From an uncultured Erythrobacter sp. (lineage in GTDB: Bacteria > Pseudomonadota > Alphaproteobacteria > Sphingomonadales > Sphingomonadaceae), in contig CANNBH010000001.1 of assembly GCA_947502815.1 (NCBI GenBank), forward strand, positions 2,080,818-2,144,817: DNA of 64,000 nt, written 5' to 3'. How positions within the stretch are numbered: position 1 is the first letter of the stretch; each line of letters opens with the position of its first letter. The notes under the pieces are model-generated. The model saw only the letters and a program-made list of their open reading frames with translations, did no database searches and was not told the DNA's origin. Positions 34,455 through 44,215 of the stretch are shown one piece after another. Both the position numbers and the translations under genes were made by a program.

Positions 34455-36881
34455 TCAGTTTCTGTTGAAGGCGTTTTTGGTTTTTAGGCTCGGCTTTTCG
34501 GTCCATGGTCGATCAGGCCAGCGATGTTTGGGATATCGGCCCTTCATTTCCTTTGCCACATCGGACCAAGTTCCACGCCAAAAACCCGGCAAATCCCGCG
34601 TCGATTGGATCGGACGGCCAGCCGGGCTGGTCAATTTCAGCAAGAGCGGCGTCCTGCCAATCATCGGATGCTGATCAAGACCGAACAGGGCCTGCACCCG
34701 CACTTCAACACTTGGCGCATCGTCTCCTGCATAATCGACGCGGTGCGCCGACCCTGCGGGCGATGTGAAGCTTAACGGGGCCGATTGATCAAGTCGCTGG
34801 CGCGTGTCCCAATCCAGCAATCCCAACGCGGCGTCAGCAAACCGCCCTGCCCCCAAATCAAGGTCGCGCCGATCTTGAAGTATGGGCTCAAGCCACAATG
34901 CAGATTGCGCGCAAAGATTGGCGGAGGTTAGCGCATCGATCTGCGCAAATTGCGCCCGTTCGAGAAAACCGGCGGGCAAATATTCACCGAGATTTTCCAG
35001 AGCCTTCTCAACGAGGATATCCAAAAACAACACAGGATCAGGCTTCGGATCGGGACCATTGGTGAGGACAATAGCGCCCAGCCGCTTTTGGCGGCGCGCC
35101 TCCGCCCGCTTTTTCTCTGGATTCCAGCGCGCTGTGGAGCGTTCTTGCAATTGATCGGCAAACAAGGCCTCAACCTGTGGTCCGCTCAATTCGCAGGCGG
35201 CGGTGATCCGCGCCCCTTTCGCCTGACCTTGCGCATCGCCGATAACGATCCAATCGGCCCGCGCCAGCGATGACGCGGGGTCCAATGCAAACCCGCGCCC
35301 ACCTGCGCTCAACCATTGTTCACCATTGGCATCGCGGCGTTTGGCCACAAAATCGGGCCTCGCAAGAGCCATGCATTCCTCAGCTTCGATGGAATTTTTG
35401 GATGAAGGATCGACCAGTTTGGCCGCATTCTTTGCCCAACCTTGCGCAATGCGAGCCGCGCTGGTCGCGCGCCTTGATCGCTCTGTTCCCCACCGCGACA
35501 GGCGCTGCGTCAAATCCTCACCGCGCCCGCCAAGCCCGCGCTCTTGCAACAACATAACAAGCCGCGCCGCCTTTTCCCCGCAACCAAACCGCGCACCATG
35601 CAGAACAGCGGCGGCGTGATCGGGGGCCATCGGCATGGCCACAATGGCCTGTCCCCATTGCGTGATCCTGCCTTTGCCATCGACCGCGCCGAGCGTTTTC
35701 AAACTCGCCAGCCCGCTTTCAACCGAAGCAGCAGGCGGCGGGTCGAGCCAGCGAAGCGCAAGCGGGTCGCTTTCCCCCCATTTCGCCAATTTCAGCAACA
35801 AAGCGGTGAGATCGGCGGTTTCAATTTCTGGCGGGGCGAATTCGGGTCTGCCCAAATGGCCACCTTCTTCCCAAAGGCGGTACGCCGTGCCGGGCCCCTG
35901 CCGAGCGGCTCGCCCGGCCCGTTGCGCGGCGGCCGCCTGACTTGCCCGCCGCGTGACCAAATGCGTGGTACCAGCAGCGCGGTCATATTCCGCGAAGCGC
36001 GCCAGCCCGCTGTCCACTACAGCCGACACCCCATCGAGGGTGAGCGATGTTTCCGCAATTGCGCTGGCCAAGACCACGCGCCGGCGGCCCTGCGGATCGC
36101 GGCGAATGGCAGCGCGCTGCCCCGCAGGATCAACCTGCCCATGCAGCGGCAAAACGGGCGTTCCGGGAAGCTTTGCCTCCAAACGTTCGCGCGTCCGCTC
36201 AATCTCTCCAACACCGGGTAAGAACGCGAGAATATCCCCATTACCTCCGCGCCAAGCCGCCATCACACCGGCGGTCACTTGATCCTCAATCCGCTGAGAC
36301 GGGTTTGCGCCCAGCCATGTGATCGACAGGGGGAAACTGCGCCCTTCGCTCTCGATAATCGCCGCATCTGGGCCAAGCAGATCGGCAAAGCGCGTTCCAT
36401 CAATCGTCGCAGACATAACCAGCACGCGCAGATCATCGCGCAGCACATCCCGCGTTTCCAACGCAAGAGCGAGGCCGAGATCGCTGTCCAAATGGCGTTC
36501 ATGCGCCTCATCAAACAAGATGGCCGAAACGCCGGGCAATTCTGGATCATCAACCAACCGGTTGACCAAAATCGCCTCTGTCACGATCAGAATGCGGGTT
36601 CTTCCGGAAACCTTGCTGTCGAGCCGGGTCATATAGCCGACCGTTTCGCCCGGCTTTTCGCCCAGCATTTCGGCCATCCGCTCTGCCGCTGCGCGCGCGG
36701 CGACGCGGCGCGGAGAGGTTAGGATGATCTGGCCCGAGCACCAATCCTCACCGATCAAATCAGGGGCAATGGCGGTCGTCTTACCCGCTCCGGGCGGCGC
36801 GATCAGAACCGCCGCGCCCGTTCGCGCCAATGCGGCGCGCACCTCGGGCAGAACATCTATGATGGGCAGATCGGGGCTCAC
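34455..36881 (-). CDS. hrpB: ATP-dependent helicase HrpB (DEAH family)
   Basis: DEAH-box RNA helicase-like protein, about 808 residues. Walker A APPGAGKTT (about residue 29), motif Ia TSPRRVAARAAAERMA, DEAH in LFDEAHERHLDSDLGL, motif III VMSATIDG and motif VI AAQRAGRAARQGPGTAYRLW are all present. An HA2 domain and the specific HrpB C-terminal domain follow. I start at GTG 36881; TTG 36887 is possible. It is 20 nt downstream of the polyprenyl synthase. Its biological role is poorly known in this group. Confidence 0.95.
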   Translation of the reverse strand: MSPDLPIIDVLPEVRAALARTGAAVLIAPPGAGKTTAIAPDLIGEDWCSGQIILTSPRRVAARAAAERMAEMLGEKPGETVGYMTRLDSKVSGRTRILIVTEAILVNRLVDDPELPGVSAILFDEAHERHLDSDLGLALALETRDVLRDDLRVLVMSATIDGTRFADLLGPDAAIIESEGRSFPLSITWLGANPSQRIEDQVTAGVMAAWRGGNGDILAFLPGVGEIERTRERLEAKLPGTPVLPLHGQVDPAGQRAAIRRDPQGRRRVVLASAIAETSLTLDGVSAVVDSGLARFAEYDRAAGTTHLVTRRASQAAAAQRAGRAARQGPGTAYRLWEEGGHLGRPEFAPPEIETADLTALLLKLAKWGESDPLALRWLDPPPAASVESGLASLKTLGAVDGKGRITQWGQAIVAMPMAPDHAAAVLHGARFGCGEKAARLVMLLQERGLGGRGEDLTQRLSRWGTERSRRATSAARIAQGWAKNAAKLVDPSSKNSIEAEECMALARPDFVAKRRDANGEQWLSAGGRGFALDPASSLARADWIVIGDAQGQAKGARITAACELSGPQVEALFADQLQERSTARWNPEKKRAEARRQKRLGAIVLTNGPDPKPDPVLFLDILVEKALENLGEYLPAGFLERAQFAQIDALTSANLCAQSALWLEPILQDRRDLDLGAGRFADAALGLLDWDTRQRLDQSAPLSFTSPAGSAHRVDYAGDDAPSVEVRVQALFGLDQHPMIGRTPLLLKLTSPAGRPIQSTRDLPGFWRGTWSDVAKEMKGRYPKHRWPDRPWTEKPSLKTKNAFNRN

Positions 36882-36900
36882 GCCCAATCCAACACCGCGA

Positions 36901-37911
36901 TCAATATTCGCGCGCGACAGCGAATTGCGCCGCTTCGGTCATGGCAGCGCGCGCTTTGCTGTCTGGGAAGATTGAGATCGCATCAATGGCGCGGCTCACA
37001 AAATGGCGCGCCCGATCCCGTGTGTCGTTCAAAGCATTGTGCTTTTCGATCAAAGAAATCGCATGGGCGAAATCCCGGTCGGAACTGCGATGGCCAAGGA
37101 TGGCATCTTTCCAGAATTTGCGCTCATCCGCGTCTCCGCGCGCATGGGCCAGGATGACGGGCAAAGTCATTTTGCCTTCACGGAAATCGTCGCCTTGGTC
37201 CTTGCCCATTTGTGCAGCGTCCGAATCGTAGTCGATTGCATCGTCGACCAATTGGAACGCGATGCCCAAATTGCGACCGTAATCTTCCAAGGCCCGTTCT
37301 TGCTCTTCGCTGCATTCGGCAACGACCGCGCTAATTTGGCTGGCCGCCGCAAACAGGGCCGCCGTTTTTGCGCCGATAATGTGCAAATACCGCTCTTCGC
37401 TCGTTTCTATCTGACGCTGAGCGGTCAATTGCGACACTTCGCCCTCTGCAATAACGGCGCTGGCTTGGCTTAGGATTTTGAGGACTTTTAGAGAGCCATC
37501 CTCTGTCATCAATTCAAAGGCACGGCTGAATAGAAAATCGCCGACCAAAACCGTCGCAGGATTACCAAAGATGATGTTGGCCGCCGCTTTGCCCCGGCGC
37601 AGCTCGCTGCCATCCACGACATCGTCGTGCAAAAGGGTCGCGGTGTGAATAAACTCCACCGCCGCGGCCAATTTGTGATGGCGCGTGCCCTGATACCCAA
37701 CCAATTCCGCTCCGGCGAGCGTCAACATCGGGCGAAGCCGTTTGCCGCCGCCGGAAATAAGATGCCCGGCAAGGCGCGGGATAAGGGGGATTTCGCTCTG
37801 CATCCGGTCAAGAATGACAGAGTTCACCGAATTCATCCCATTGGCGGTCAAAGCCAGCATCGGATCAAGGGTCGGTTGTTTGCGCGGCAAGGGGACGACG
37901 TCTGCGGTCAT
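36901..37911 (-). CDS. ispB: Trans-polyprenyl diphosphate synthase (ubiquinone side chain)
   Basis: Chain-elongating prenyltransferase making the long all-trans side chain of ubiquinone. 336 residues from ATG 37911. First aspartate-rich motif LLHDDVVDGSELRRG, second motif FQLVDDAIDYD; substrate-binding block GGGKRLRPML near residue 55. Homology places it with octa- or decaprenyl synthases; in Sphingomonadales the product is usually Q-10, which is inference. The divergent chorismate mutase gene starts 67 nt away. Confidence 0.93.
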   Translation of the reverse strand: MTADVVPLPRKQPTLDPMLALTANGMNSVNSVILDRMQSEIPLIPRLAGHLISGGGKRLRPMLTLAGAELVGYQGTRHHKLAAAVEFIHTATLLHDDVVDGSELRRGKAAANIIFGNPATVLVGDFLFSRAFELMTEDGSLKVLKILSQASAVIAEGEVSQLTAQRQIETSEERYLHIIGAKTAALFAAASQISAVVAECSEEQERALEDYGRNLGIAFQLVDDAIDYDSDAAQMGKDQGDDFREGKMTLPVILAHARGDADERKFWKDAILGHRSSDRDFAHAISLIEKHNALNDTRDRARHFVSRAIDAISIFPDSKARAAMTEAAQFAVAREY

Positions 37912-37978
37912 GGGAAAGCGCAATAAGGGTTCGCGCGCGCGCTTGGCAAGCGCTCAATTGCTGCTATTTTGCGGCTCT

Positions 37979-38299
37979 ATGCCGAATGATACGCCCGCTT
38001 CACCCGCCGCATCCCCCCCAGAGGATCAGATGTTGGCCACTTTCCGCAAGAGCATCGACAATATCGACGCCGCGATCATTCACATGCTCGCCGAACGTTT
38101 CCGCATCACGCAAGCGGTCGGGGAATATAAAGCAAAGGTGACGCTGCCGCCGGCCGATCCGTCGCGTGAACGCCGCCAGATAGAGCGGCTGCGCAAATTG
38201 TCAGAAGACGCCGATCTTGACCCGGAATTCAGCGAGAAATTTCTCCGCTTCATCATAGACGAAGTGATCCGCCACCATGAAAAGGCGCGCGGCGGTTAG
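37979..38299 (+). CDS. Monofunctional AroQ-class chorismate mutase
   Basis: Converts chorismate to prephenate for phenylalanine and tyrosine. 106 residues from ATG 37979. Helix 1 has the FRKSIDNIDAAIIHMLAERF pattern with the conserved Arg, then ITQAVGEYKAK (active-site Lys), and RQIERLRKL; helix 3 ends FLRFIIDEVIRHHE. A free-standing domain without prephenate dehydratase. Its last 4 nt overlap the convergent lipoprotein gene. Confidence 0.93.
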   Translation: MPNDTPASPAASPPEDQMLATFRKSIDNIDAAIIHMLAERFRITQAVGEYKAKVTLPPADPSRERRQIERLRKLSEDADLDPEFSEKFLRFIIDEVIRHHEKARGG

Positions 38300-38808
38300 G
38301 GCTCTATCCTGCCATTAGAGTTCCGCGCGGCTGGAGCTGGCGTCGAAACTGGGGCCGATACTGGCGGACTAACAACCGGGGCTGGTGTTGATGGCGCGCC
38401 AAGCGCTGTTGGCGGAGCGGTCGGAACGGGCGGCGGCACATCAGGAAACGCGGCCTGCATGGCGCTGAATTCAGCAACGCGGCGGTTTATTTCAATTTGA
38501 TCTTGGATCAGGTTAAATCGCCTGCGCAATTCGCGCCGATCATCTTGTGTCAATCGCACACGATTGCCAGCCTTATCAAAAGCATACCGCCCGCGACCGG
38601 GATAAACCAGTCCTTCGAGCCAACGGCCATCTCTGGTTAGGCAATCGGCGCATTGATCCGGCCCAACGGGGCCATTTTGCAGCTCAGGAGCTTCATAGGG
38701 ATTGTAGAACACCGTTCGCTGAGCTGTGAACGGGTTTGGGGTTTCCGAGACAGCGCAGCCCGACAGCGCGGAAAGAGCCGCAATTCCAAAGACACGATAA
38801 ATCAGCAC
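38296..38808 (-). CDS. Uncharacterised lipoprotein with a proline-rich tail
   Basis: 170 residues. Signal peptide with lipobox LSGC. The mature part contains a CxxC pair (QCADCL at about residues 52-57), a globular stretch with GRWLEGLVYPGRGRYAF and an amphipathic Arg-rich helix (DDRRELRRRFNLIQ). From residue 120 it is almost entirely Pro, Ala, Thr, Ser and Val, probably disordered and periplasmic. I recognise no family. It lies between the chorismate mutase gene and the sensor kinase gene. Confidence 0.7.
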   Translation of the reverse strand: MLIYRVFGIAALSALSGCAVSETPNPFTAQRTVFYNPYEAPELQNGPVGPDQCADCLTRDGRWLEGLVYPGRGRYAFDKAGNRVRLTQDDRRELRRRFNLIQDQIEINRRVAEFSAMQAAFPDVPPPVPTAPPTALGAPSTPAPVVSPPVSAPVSTPAPAARNSNGRIEP

Positions 38809-38919
38809 AGCGAACCGTCCCCATAGCTTTGCGAGACTCTTTGGGTTTCGTGATTGAACGGTGGCTGAATTGCGCCCCTTCTATCAGGCACGAATTCGCA
38901 TCGCAGGCAATTCGGGCGC

Positions 38920-40395
38920 TTATGCGCGCGGCAGGCGAAGTTCGACCAGCAATCCGCCCAAATCTTCGCTTTCATCGAGCGTGACAGACCCGCCGTAAAT
39001 CTCCGCCACATCGCGCACAATCGCAAGGCCCAGCCCCGTGCCGGGCTTACCCGTATCCAGCCGCGCGCCGCGGTCGAAAATGCGTATGCGCTCCTCCGGC
39101 GGGATACCCATTCCATCATCCTCAACCCAAATCCGGCACAGCGGGCTGCCCGGTTCATGGTCAAGAGTGACAAAGACGCTGCCGCCGCCATATTTGGCCG
39201 CGTTCTCAATCAAATTGCCGAGGATTTCATCGAGATCCTGGCGTTCAATCGCGACCATCGCGTCTTTGCTGCCTGCAATATCCAGCCGCCCATTGGGATA
39301 GAGCCGCTCGACCGCGCGCCGCACGGCTTCGGCGCTTTGGCGGACATCGGTGCGCGCTTGGCCAACGGCGCGGCGGCCGACCGCCCTCGCCCTTGCAAGG
39401 TGGTGGTCAACGTGGCGCTGCATCGTGCGCGTTTCACGGAACACCGCCTCATTTAAATCAGGCGCGCGCGCGGTTGCGGCGTTGGTCAAAACCGTCAGCG
39501 GGGTTTTAAGCGCATGCGCCAGATTGCCCGCATGGGTGCGCGCCTCTTCGGCTTGGCGTTCCGTGTGGGCGAGCAAGGCGTTCACCTCTTCAACCAACGG
39601 TTCAACTTCTGCGGGAAGCGGGTCGGTGATCCGGTTTTCGCCTGTTGTGCGCAGTTTTTGGATCGCAGCTCGCACGCGGCGCAAAGGTTGCAGACCATAG
39701 CGGATCTGCATCAACGCCATCACAAACAGGCCAAGACCCAGCACCGCAAAGCTCCAAATCAAGATAGAGCGGACTTGCTGGGTTTGGCCATCGATCGGAT
39801 CGGTCGCGCTGGCCACGGCAAAGGTCCATTTCGTTTCGCTGCCCGGCAGGATCACTGACCTTTCGGCGATGCGCAGATTTTCGCCTTCGAATTGATCCGA
39901 ATTGTAGAAATGGACATCGCTGTCGAAATGGCCGTCTTCGCTGTTGGCCCCTCTTAATTCGAGTGTCCGGTCCCAAAGACTACGCGAGGGCCAAGGTTCA
40001 AACCCATCCCCGCTGATCTGCCAATAGACGCCGCTGTTGGGTTCCAAATAGCGTTGGTCACCCAGGCTGCGTTCAAACCAAACCGCGCCGAAACTGTCGA
40101 CCTCCGCCGATGTGACCATGGCGGTGAGTTGATATTCAAGCTGCTCGTCAAAATTTTCCTTAACTTGCGCGGTTAAAGTGCGCTCCAACGCGATGCCCCC
40201 GCCCAGCAAGAGGACGATAATCCAACCAGCCGCGATAAAGCCCATGCGCCGGGCAAGGCTGGGACGGGGTGTTGGTCCGGGAGCGATCTGCCCGTCTTGG
40301 GGATCAGCCCCTGATCCACCATCCGCGGCGGTGCCAGCAACAGAGGCAGCATCAGACACAGCATCGGAAGCAGTATGGGAGCTATCATCAGGCAT
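38920..40395 (-). CDS. Sensor histidine kinase (PhoQ-like two-component sensor)
   Basis: Membrane sensor kinase, 491 residues from ATG 40395; the frame is open further and a start overlapping the response regulator cannot be excluded. About 45 acidic, Ala/Gly/Ser-rich cytoplasmic residues precede TM1 (52-70). A periplasmic sensor domain of about 140 residues follows, then TM2 (209-230) and a HAMP-like linker. The H-box LAHALKTPL gives H294; the N-box is LIENAAKYG, with DDGMGIP and GTGLGL in the ATPase. All catalytic motifs are intact. It forms an operon with the OmpR-type regulator and a PepSY protein upstream. Signal unknown; metal or envelope stress is plausible. Confidence 0.92.
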   Translation of the reverse strand: MPDDSSHTASDAVSDAASVAGTAADGGSGADPQDGQIAPGPTPRPSLARRMGFIAAGWIIVLLLGGGIALERTLTAQVKENFDEQLEYQLTAMVTSAEVDSFGAVWFERSLGDQRYLEPNSGVYWQISGDGFEPWPSRSLWDRTLELRGANSEDGHFDSDVHFYNSDQFEGENLRIAERSVILPGSETKWTFAVASATDPIDGQTQQVRSILIWSFAVLGLGLFVMALMQIRYGLQPLRRVRAAIQKLRTTGENRITDPLPAEVEPLVEEVNALLAHTERQAEEARTHAGNLAHALKTPLTVLTNAATARAPDLNEAVFRETRTMQRHVDHHLARARAVGRRAVGQARTDVRQSAEAVRRAVERLYPNGRLDIAGSKDAMVAIERQDLDEILGNLIENAAKYGGGSVFVTLDHEPGSPLCRIWVEDDGMGIPPEERIRIFDRGARLDTGKPGTGLGLAIVRDVAEIYGGSVTLDESEDLGGLLVELRLPRA

Positions 40396-40462
40396 GGCGT
40401 TTGATCCGGGCGCACCGTGCGCGCCCGATTTCTCGTTGGACCCTTCGTCGCCGCGCGCGCCT

Positions 40463-41143
40463 TTAAGAGGCTCTTGGCGCGTCGGCTGGGTCGTCGAGGC
40501 TGTAACCGAGACCACGGATCGTAGTGATTACCTCTGCACCAAGTTTCTTACGAATGCGGGTGACGAAAACTTCAATCGTGTTGGAATCGCGATCAAAATC
40601 TTGGTCATAAATGTGTTCGATCAGCTCAGTCCGGCTCACCACTTTGCCTTTGTGGTGCATCAGGTAACTGAGCAATTTGTATTCCTGAGCGGTGAGCTTC
40701 ACCGGCTCACCATCAAGCGTGACCCGGCCAGAACGCGTGTCCAGCCGGACATTGCCCGCGGTCAGCTCGCTCGACGTGTTGCCCGATGCGCGGCGGATCA
40801 GCGCGCGCAGGCGGGCAATCAGTTCTTCGGTTTGGAACGGCTTGGCCAGATAATCATCCGCACCCGCATCCAGACCAGCAACTTTATCCGACCAACTGTC
40901 CCGCGCGGTCAGCACAAGAACGGGAAAATCGCGCCCTTCTTTGCGCCACATGCCCAGCACCGACAGGCCATCAATCTCTGGCAGGCCAAGATCAAGGACG
41001 CAGGCGTCGTAATCTTCTGTGCTGCCTAAGAAATGCCCGTCTTCGCCATCGGTCGACAGATCAACGGCATAGCCGGTCTGTTCCAATGTCGATTTCAATT
41101 GCTGGCCGAGAGTCGGTTCATCTTCGACGATCAGAATGCGCAT
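40463..41143 (-). CDS. OmpR/PhoB-family response regulator
   Basis: 226 residues. Receiver domain with acidic pocket E7/D8, phosphorylation site D51 (VLDLGLP), T79 and K101 (LAKPF). The C-terminal winged helix has LTAQEYKLLSYLMHHKG and the recognition helix region NTIEVFVTRIRKKLG, ending IRGLGYSL. It is the cognate regulator of the downstream kinase (67 nt) and is preceded by the PepSY gene on the same strand. Confidence 0.96.
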   Translation of the reverse strand: MRILIVEDEPTLGQQLKSTLEQTGYAVDLSTDGEDGHFLGSTEDYDACVLDLGLPEIDGLSVLGMWRKEGRDFPVLVLTARDSWSDKVAGLDAGADDYLAKPFQTEELIARLRALIRRASGNTSSELTAGNVRLDTRSGRVTLDGEPVKLTAQEYKLLSYLMHHKGKVVSRTELIEHIYDQDFDRDSNTIEVFVTRIRKKLGAEVITTIRGLGYSLDDPADAPRAS

Positions 41144-41271
41144 AGTCCACCATTTTTCTGTAAATTCTTGGCCAGTGGAGTGCGCGTTTGCGGTGCTCTC
41201 GTCAAGCGAGTGTCCCGCTGCAGCGCACGCTTAGTCCACCGGCGAATGATCATAATTGGGAAATGCGAACC

Positions 41272-41622
41272 TCAATTCGCGCGGCTGATGATGCGGCCGG
41301 TGCGCGCATCAACATCGATATAGGTCACGCGGCCTTCGCGGATGAATTTGAGCCGGTAAGCGCGCGCCGTGCTGTCATAAGACGGGCCGAGATACTCGCT
41401 CCCGCGCATTTGCGGCAGGACGCGGCGTTCAATCTCTCGCAATGACAATTGGTTGCCCGCGCGCATTTCGCGGCGGGCATCGCCTTGGTCACTGCGCGAT
41501 TGATCCTGTGCGATGGCTCCATCCGATGCGAGCGCAGAGGCCGATCCCGCAGACACAGCGCCAAGGCCGATCATCACGGTTGCAGCGGCCATTCCGGCCA
41601 AAAGGGAGCTTTTGCGGGTCAT
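41272..41622 (-). CDS. Exported PepSY-domain protein
   Basis: 116 residues with a signal peptide (cleavage near ASA, about 29). The mature part ends in a PepSY-like domain: LSLREIERRVLPQM, YDSTARAYRLKFI and VTYIDVDARTGRII. Such small PepSY proteins often lie next to PhoPQ/BaeSR-type systems and may tune the sensor in the periplasm. It is the first gene of the PepSY-regulator-kinase operon (128 nt gap), so it could be a target and a feedback element. That role is inference. Confidence 0.85.
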   Translation of the reverse strand: MTRKSSLLAGMAAATVMIGLGAVSAGSASALASDGAIAQDQSRSDQGDARREMRAGNQLSLREIERRVLPQMRGSEYLGPSYDSTARAYRLKFIREGRVTYIDVDARTGRIISRAN

Positions 41623-41697
41623 CGTGTTGTCATGCCTAATGGGTCTGCGTTGAACAAGCCGTGAATAATGGTCAGGTGCGCTGTTAAGGGAGCAGAT

Positions 41698-42441
41698 TTA
41701 TTCTGCTGCGTCATTCACCATTTCATATTTGATCGAAATGCTGACCCCTGTGCTGACCTGACCGGGTTGAACCGGAGGAGAGGCAGAAACATCAAGAGCC
41801 ACGCTGCGCATTTCCATCTGCGGGACAGCGCCTCGGCCTTGGATCGCCTCACTGATCGACAGCACCCTTACCCCATCATATCCGACCATTTCGGCGTAAC
41901 TTTGCGCCCTTTGCGCGGCGCGCTCAACTGCGCGGCTGCGCGCCAAATCCTTGGCCGCATCATCATCCTCAATGCTAAAACGCGGCCCGGACAAATCGGT
42001 CGCGCCCGCCGACACCAAAGCATCAAGCGCCGCGCCGGTAGCATCAATATCGCGCAGCTTCACGCTCACCCGATTGGACACCTGATAGCCGCGAAAGACC
42101 TGACGCTGGTTGGCGCGGTCATAATCATATTGCGCGCTCAAATTGATGCCGGTGGTTTGGATATCCTCCTCCGCCACGCCCAAAGCCAAAATTTGATCAA
42201 TCGCCCGGCGCATCTCAACCGAATTCTGCCGCATCGCCGCCACTGCGGTTGGAGCCTGTGTCGAAACGCCAGCGCCGATGGTGACCAAATCGGGTTCCGC
42301 CGTAACGCTTTCAAAGACAGACAATTCGATCACCGGGCCTTCCGCCTCAATCTCAACCGTTGTCGCATTGGCCGGGGATAGCGCCATGCCGGTAGACGCC
42401 AGCAAAACTGCGCAAAGGGCGAAGGGGGCCGATCTGATCAT
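41698..42441 (-). CDS. Periplasmic SIMPL (DUF541) protein
   Basis: 247 residues with a cleavable signal peptide (ANA, about 26). SIMPL-domain motifs: ELSVFESVTAEPDLVTIGAG, an alternating-helix core MRRAIDQILALGVAEEDIQT, TTGINLSAQYDY, and VLSISEAIQGRG near the end. E. coli YggE, of the same family, is linked to oxidative-stress tolerance. Single gene, divergent from the amidohydrolase, 75 nt from the PepSY gene upstream boundary. Confidence 0.88.
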   Translation of the reverse strand: MIRSAPFALCAVLLASTGMALSPANATTVEIEAEGPVIELSVFESVTAEPDLVTIGAGVSTQAPTAVAAMRQNSVEMRRAIDQILALGVAEEDIQTTGINLSAQYDYDRANQRQVFRGYQVSNRVSVKLRDIDATGAALDALVSAGATDLSGPRFSIEDDDAAKDLARSRAVERAAQRAQSYAEMVGYDGVRVLSISEAIQGRGAVPQMEMRSVALDVSASPPVQPGQVSTGVSISIKYEMVNDAAE

Positions 42442-42573
42442 AGTGTGTTCCTCTTTGTTTCAGCCCATTTGCATGCGCGCGCATGACGGATGACTGAATA
42501 TATCAATTGCCAGATGTATCGCTTGCCCGTTTCAATCGCTAGACCCTGTTCAAACTTCGCAGGAAAGAACACC

Positions 42574-44142
42574 ATGATCCGCACTATCGCCGCCGCCGCT
42601 GCGCTTTGTTTTGTTGCGACGTTAGCATCGCCTGTTGCAGCGCCTGCTCTTGCGCAAACGACCATGGAGCAAGTGCCAGACCGACCAGTTGGCGAAGGCG
42701 AAGGGCCCTACGAAACGCTCCTGATCAAAGGCGCAACGATGATCGACGGGACCGGTGCCCCTCCTGAAGGTCCAGTGGATATCCTTATCCGCGGCAACCG
42801 GATTGCGCGAATTTATCGTGGCGGCGGCTCCAACATCGCAGCGGACCGTGTGGTTGATGCGCGCGGCATGTATATCCTGCCCGGATTTGTCGACACGCAC
42901 GGCCACAATGGCGATCCCGGCAAAGCGCCCCAGCCGTCTTATGGTTACAAACTGTGGCTCGCCCACGGTGTTACGTCCGTGCGCGGCGTGCCGTTCTATT
43001 TCCTGCCCGACGCCCGCGGAGTGTCGGATGCCGCCCGCAGCGAAGCGAACACGATCACCGCCCCGCGCCTGTTCCCCTATGCCGTGTTTGGAACGGGCGA
43101 TTTCACGCCGACGCAAGACGGCGCACGCCAATGGGTGCGAACGGCCAAGGCGCGCGGGTTTGTCGGGGTCAAATTCTTCAATATGGCCCCGCCCGAATTG
43201 GTGAGGGCCGCTCTTGATGAAGCCGAGAAAATCGGGATGGGCACCGTCGCGCATTTGGGTCAACGCGGTGTGGCGGGAATGACGGCGGGCGATGCGGCGT
43301 CAGCGGGCTTGCAATCGATCACGCATTTTTATGGCCATTTCGAAAGCCTGCTGCGCGATGGAGACGTCCCGCAATATCCCGCAGACTACAATTACCTCGA
43401 CGAACAATCCCGCTTTAGCTGGGCCGCGCGCATTGCCGATCAGGCAGTGGAACCCGGGAGTGACTCATGGAACGCCTATGTTGATCTCTTGCTGGAACAG
43501 GATGTCACCCTCGCCCCCACCTTCAACATCTATTCCGCCAGCCGTGACGTCATGAAGGCGCGCAATGCCGATTGGCACGCGCAATACACGCTGCCATCGC
43601 TGATGCGCTTTTTTGAACCGAGCCTGGTTAATCACGGCAGCTATTACCACGACTGGACCAGCGAAGATGAAATCGCATGGCGGCGTTTTTACCAAAGGTG
43701 GTTTGCCCTCACCCGCGACTTTCATGACGGTGGCGGGCGCGTGACGGCGGGCTCTGATCCGGGCTATATTTACCAGACTTGGGGCTTTTCCTACATCAGC
43801 GAGCTTGAGATGCTGCGCGAGGCCGGGCTGTCCCCGCTTGAGGTGATCCGCGCGGCAACACAATCGGGCGCGGCAGAGCTTTTTGATGCCTCCGGCGACC
43901 CTGCGCCCTTTGGCGTGATCCGCGCAGGAATGCTGGCCGATCTGGTGATCGTCCCTGAAAATCCGCTCGCCAATCTCAAAGTGCTTTACGGCACCGGCCA
44001 TCGCCGATTGAACCGCGAAACCGACGTGATTGAGTCGGTTGGCGGCGTGCGTTGGACGGTAAAGGACGGGATCATTTACGACGCCCCTGCCCTGCTGGCC
44101 GATGTTGCGCGGATGGTGGAACAGCAACGCGCCGCTGAATAG
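42574..44142 (+). CDS. Exported amidohydrolase-superfamily enzyme
   Basis: Predicted periplasmic metal-dependent hydrolase, 522 residues from ATG 42574 with AGGAAAG 7 nt upstream. Signal peptide ends ALAQ (about 28). The composite domain starts LLIKGATMIDGTG, the metal-binding motif is GFVDTHGHNG, later histidines are in TVAHLGQRG and SITHFYGHF, and the catalytic aspartate is in TAGSDPGY. The end, AGMLADLVIVPENPL, is typical of imidazolonepropionase-like and dipeptidase-like branches. The HxH is present as H-G-H. Substrate unknown. Confidence 0.87.
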   Translation: MIRTIAAAAALCFVATLASPVAAPALAQTTMEQVPDRPVGEGEGPYETLLIKGATMIDGTGAPPEGPVDILIRGNRIARIYRGGGSNIAADRVVDARGMYILPGFVDTHGHNGDPGKAPQPSYGYKLWLAHGVTSVRGVPFYFLPDARGVSDAARSEANTITAPRLFPYAVFGTGDFTPTQDGARQWVRTAKARGFVGVKFFNMAPPELVRAALDEAEKIGMGTVAHLGQRGVAGMTAGDAASAGLQSITHFYGHFESLLRDGDVPQYPADYNYLDEQSRFSWAARIADQAVEPGSDSWNAYVDLLLEQDVTLAPTFNIYSASRDVMKARNADWHAQYTLPSLMRFFEPSLVNHGSYYHDWTSEDEIAWRRFYQRWFALTRDFHDGGGRVTAGSDPGYIYQTWGFSYISELEMLREAGLSPLEVIRAATQSGAAELFDASGDPAPFGVIRAGMLADLVIVPENPLANLKVLYGTGHRRLNRETDVIESVGGVRWTVKDGIIYDAPALLADVARMVEQQRAAE

Positions 44143-44215
44143 CGGGTGGTTGCGGGTGGTGTTCGGGCGATGCGCCCTTGCCGTGCCCGCCTGCACCGCC
44201 TAACTCGCGCACGCT

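Noticed and set aside
43465-44196. A 243-codon open frame on the minus strand
   Set aside because: Antisense to the amidohydrolase; no motif or ribosome site.
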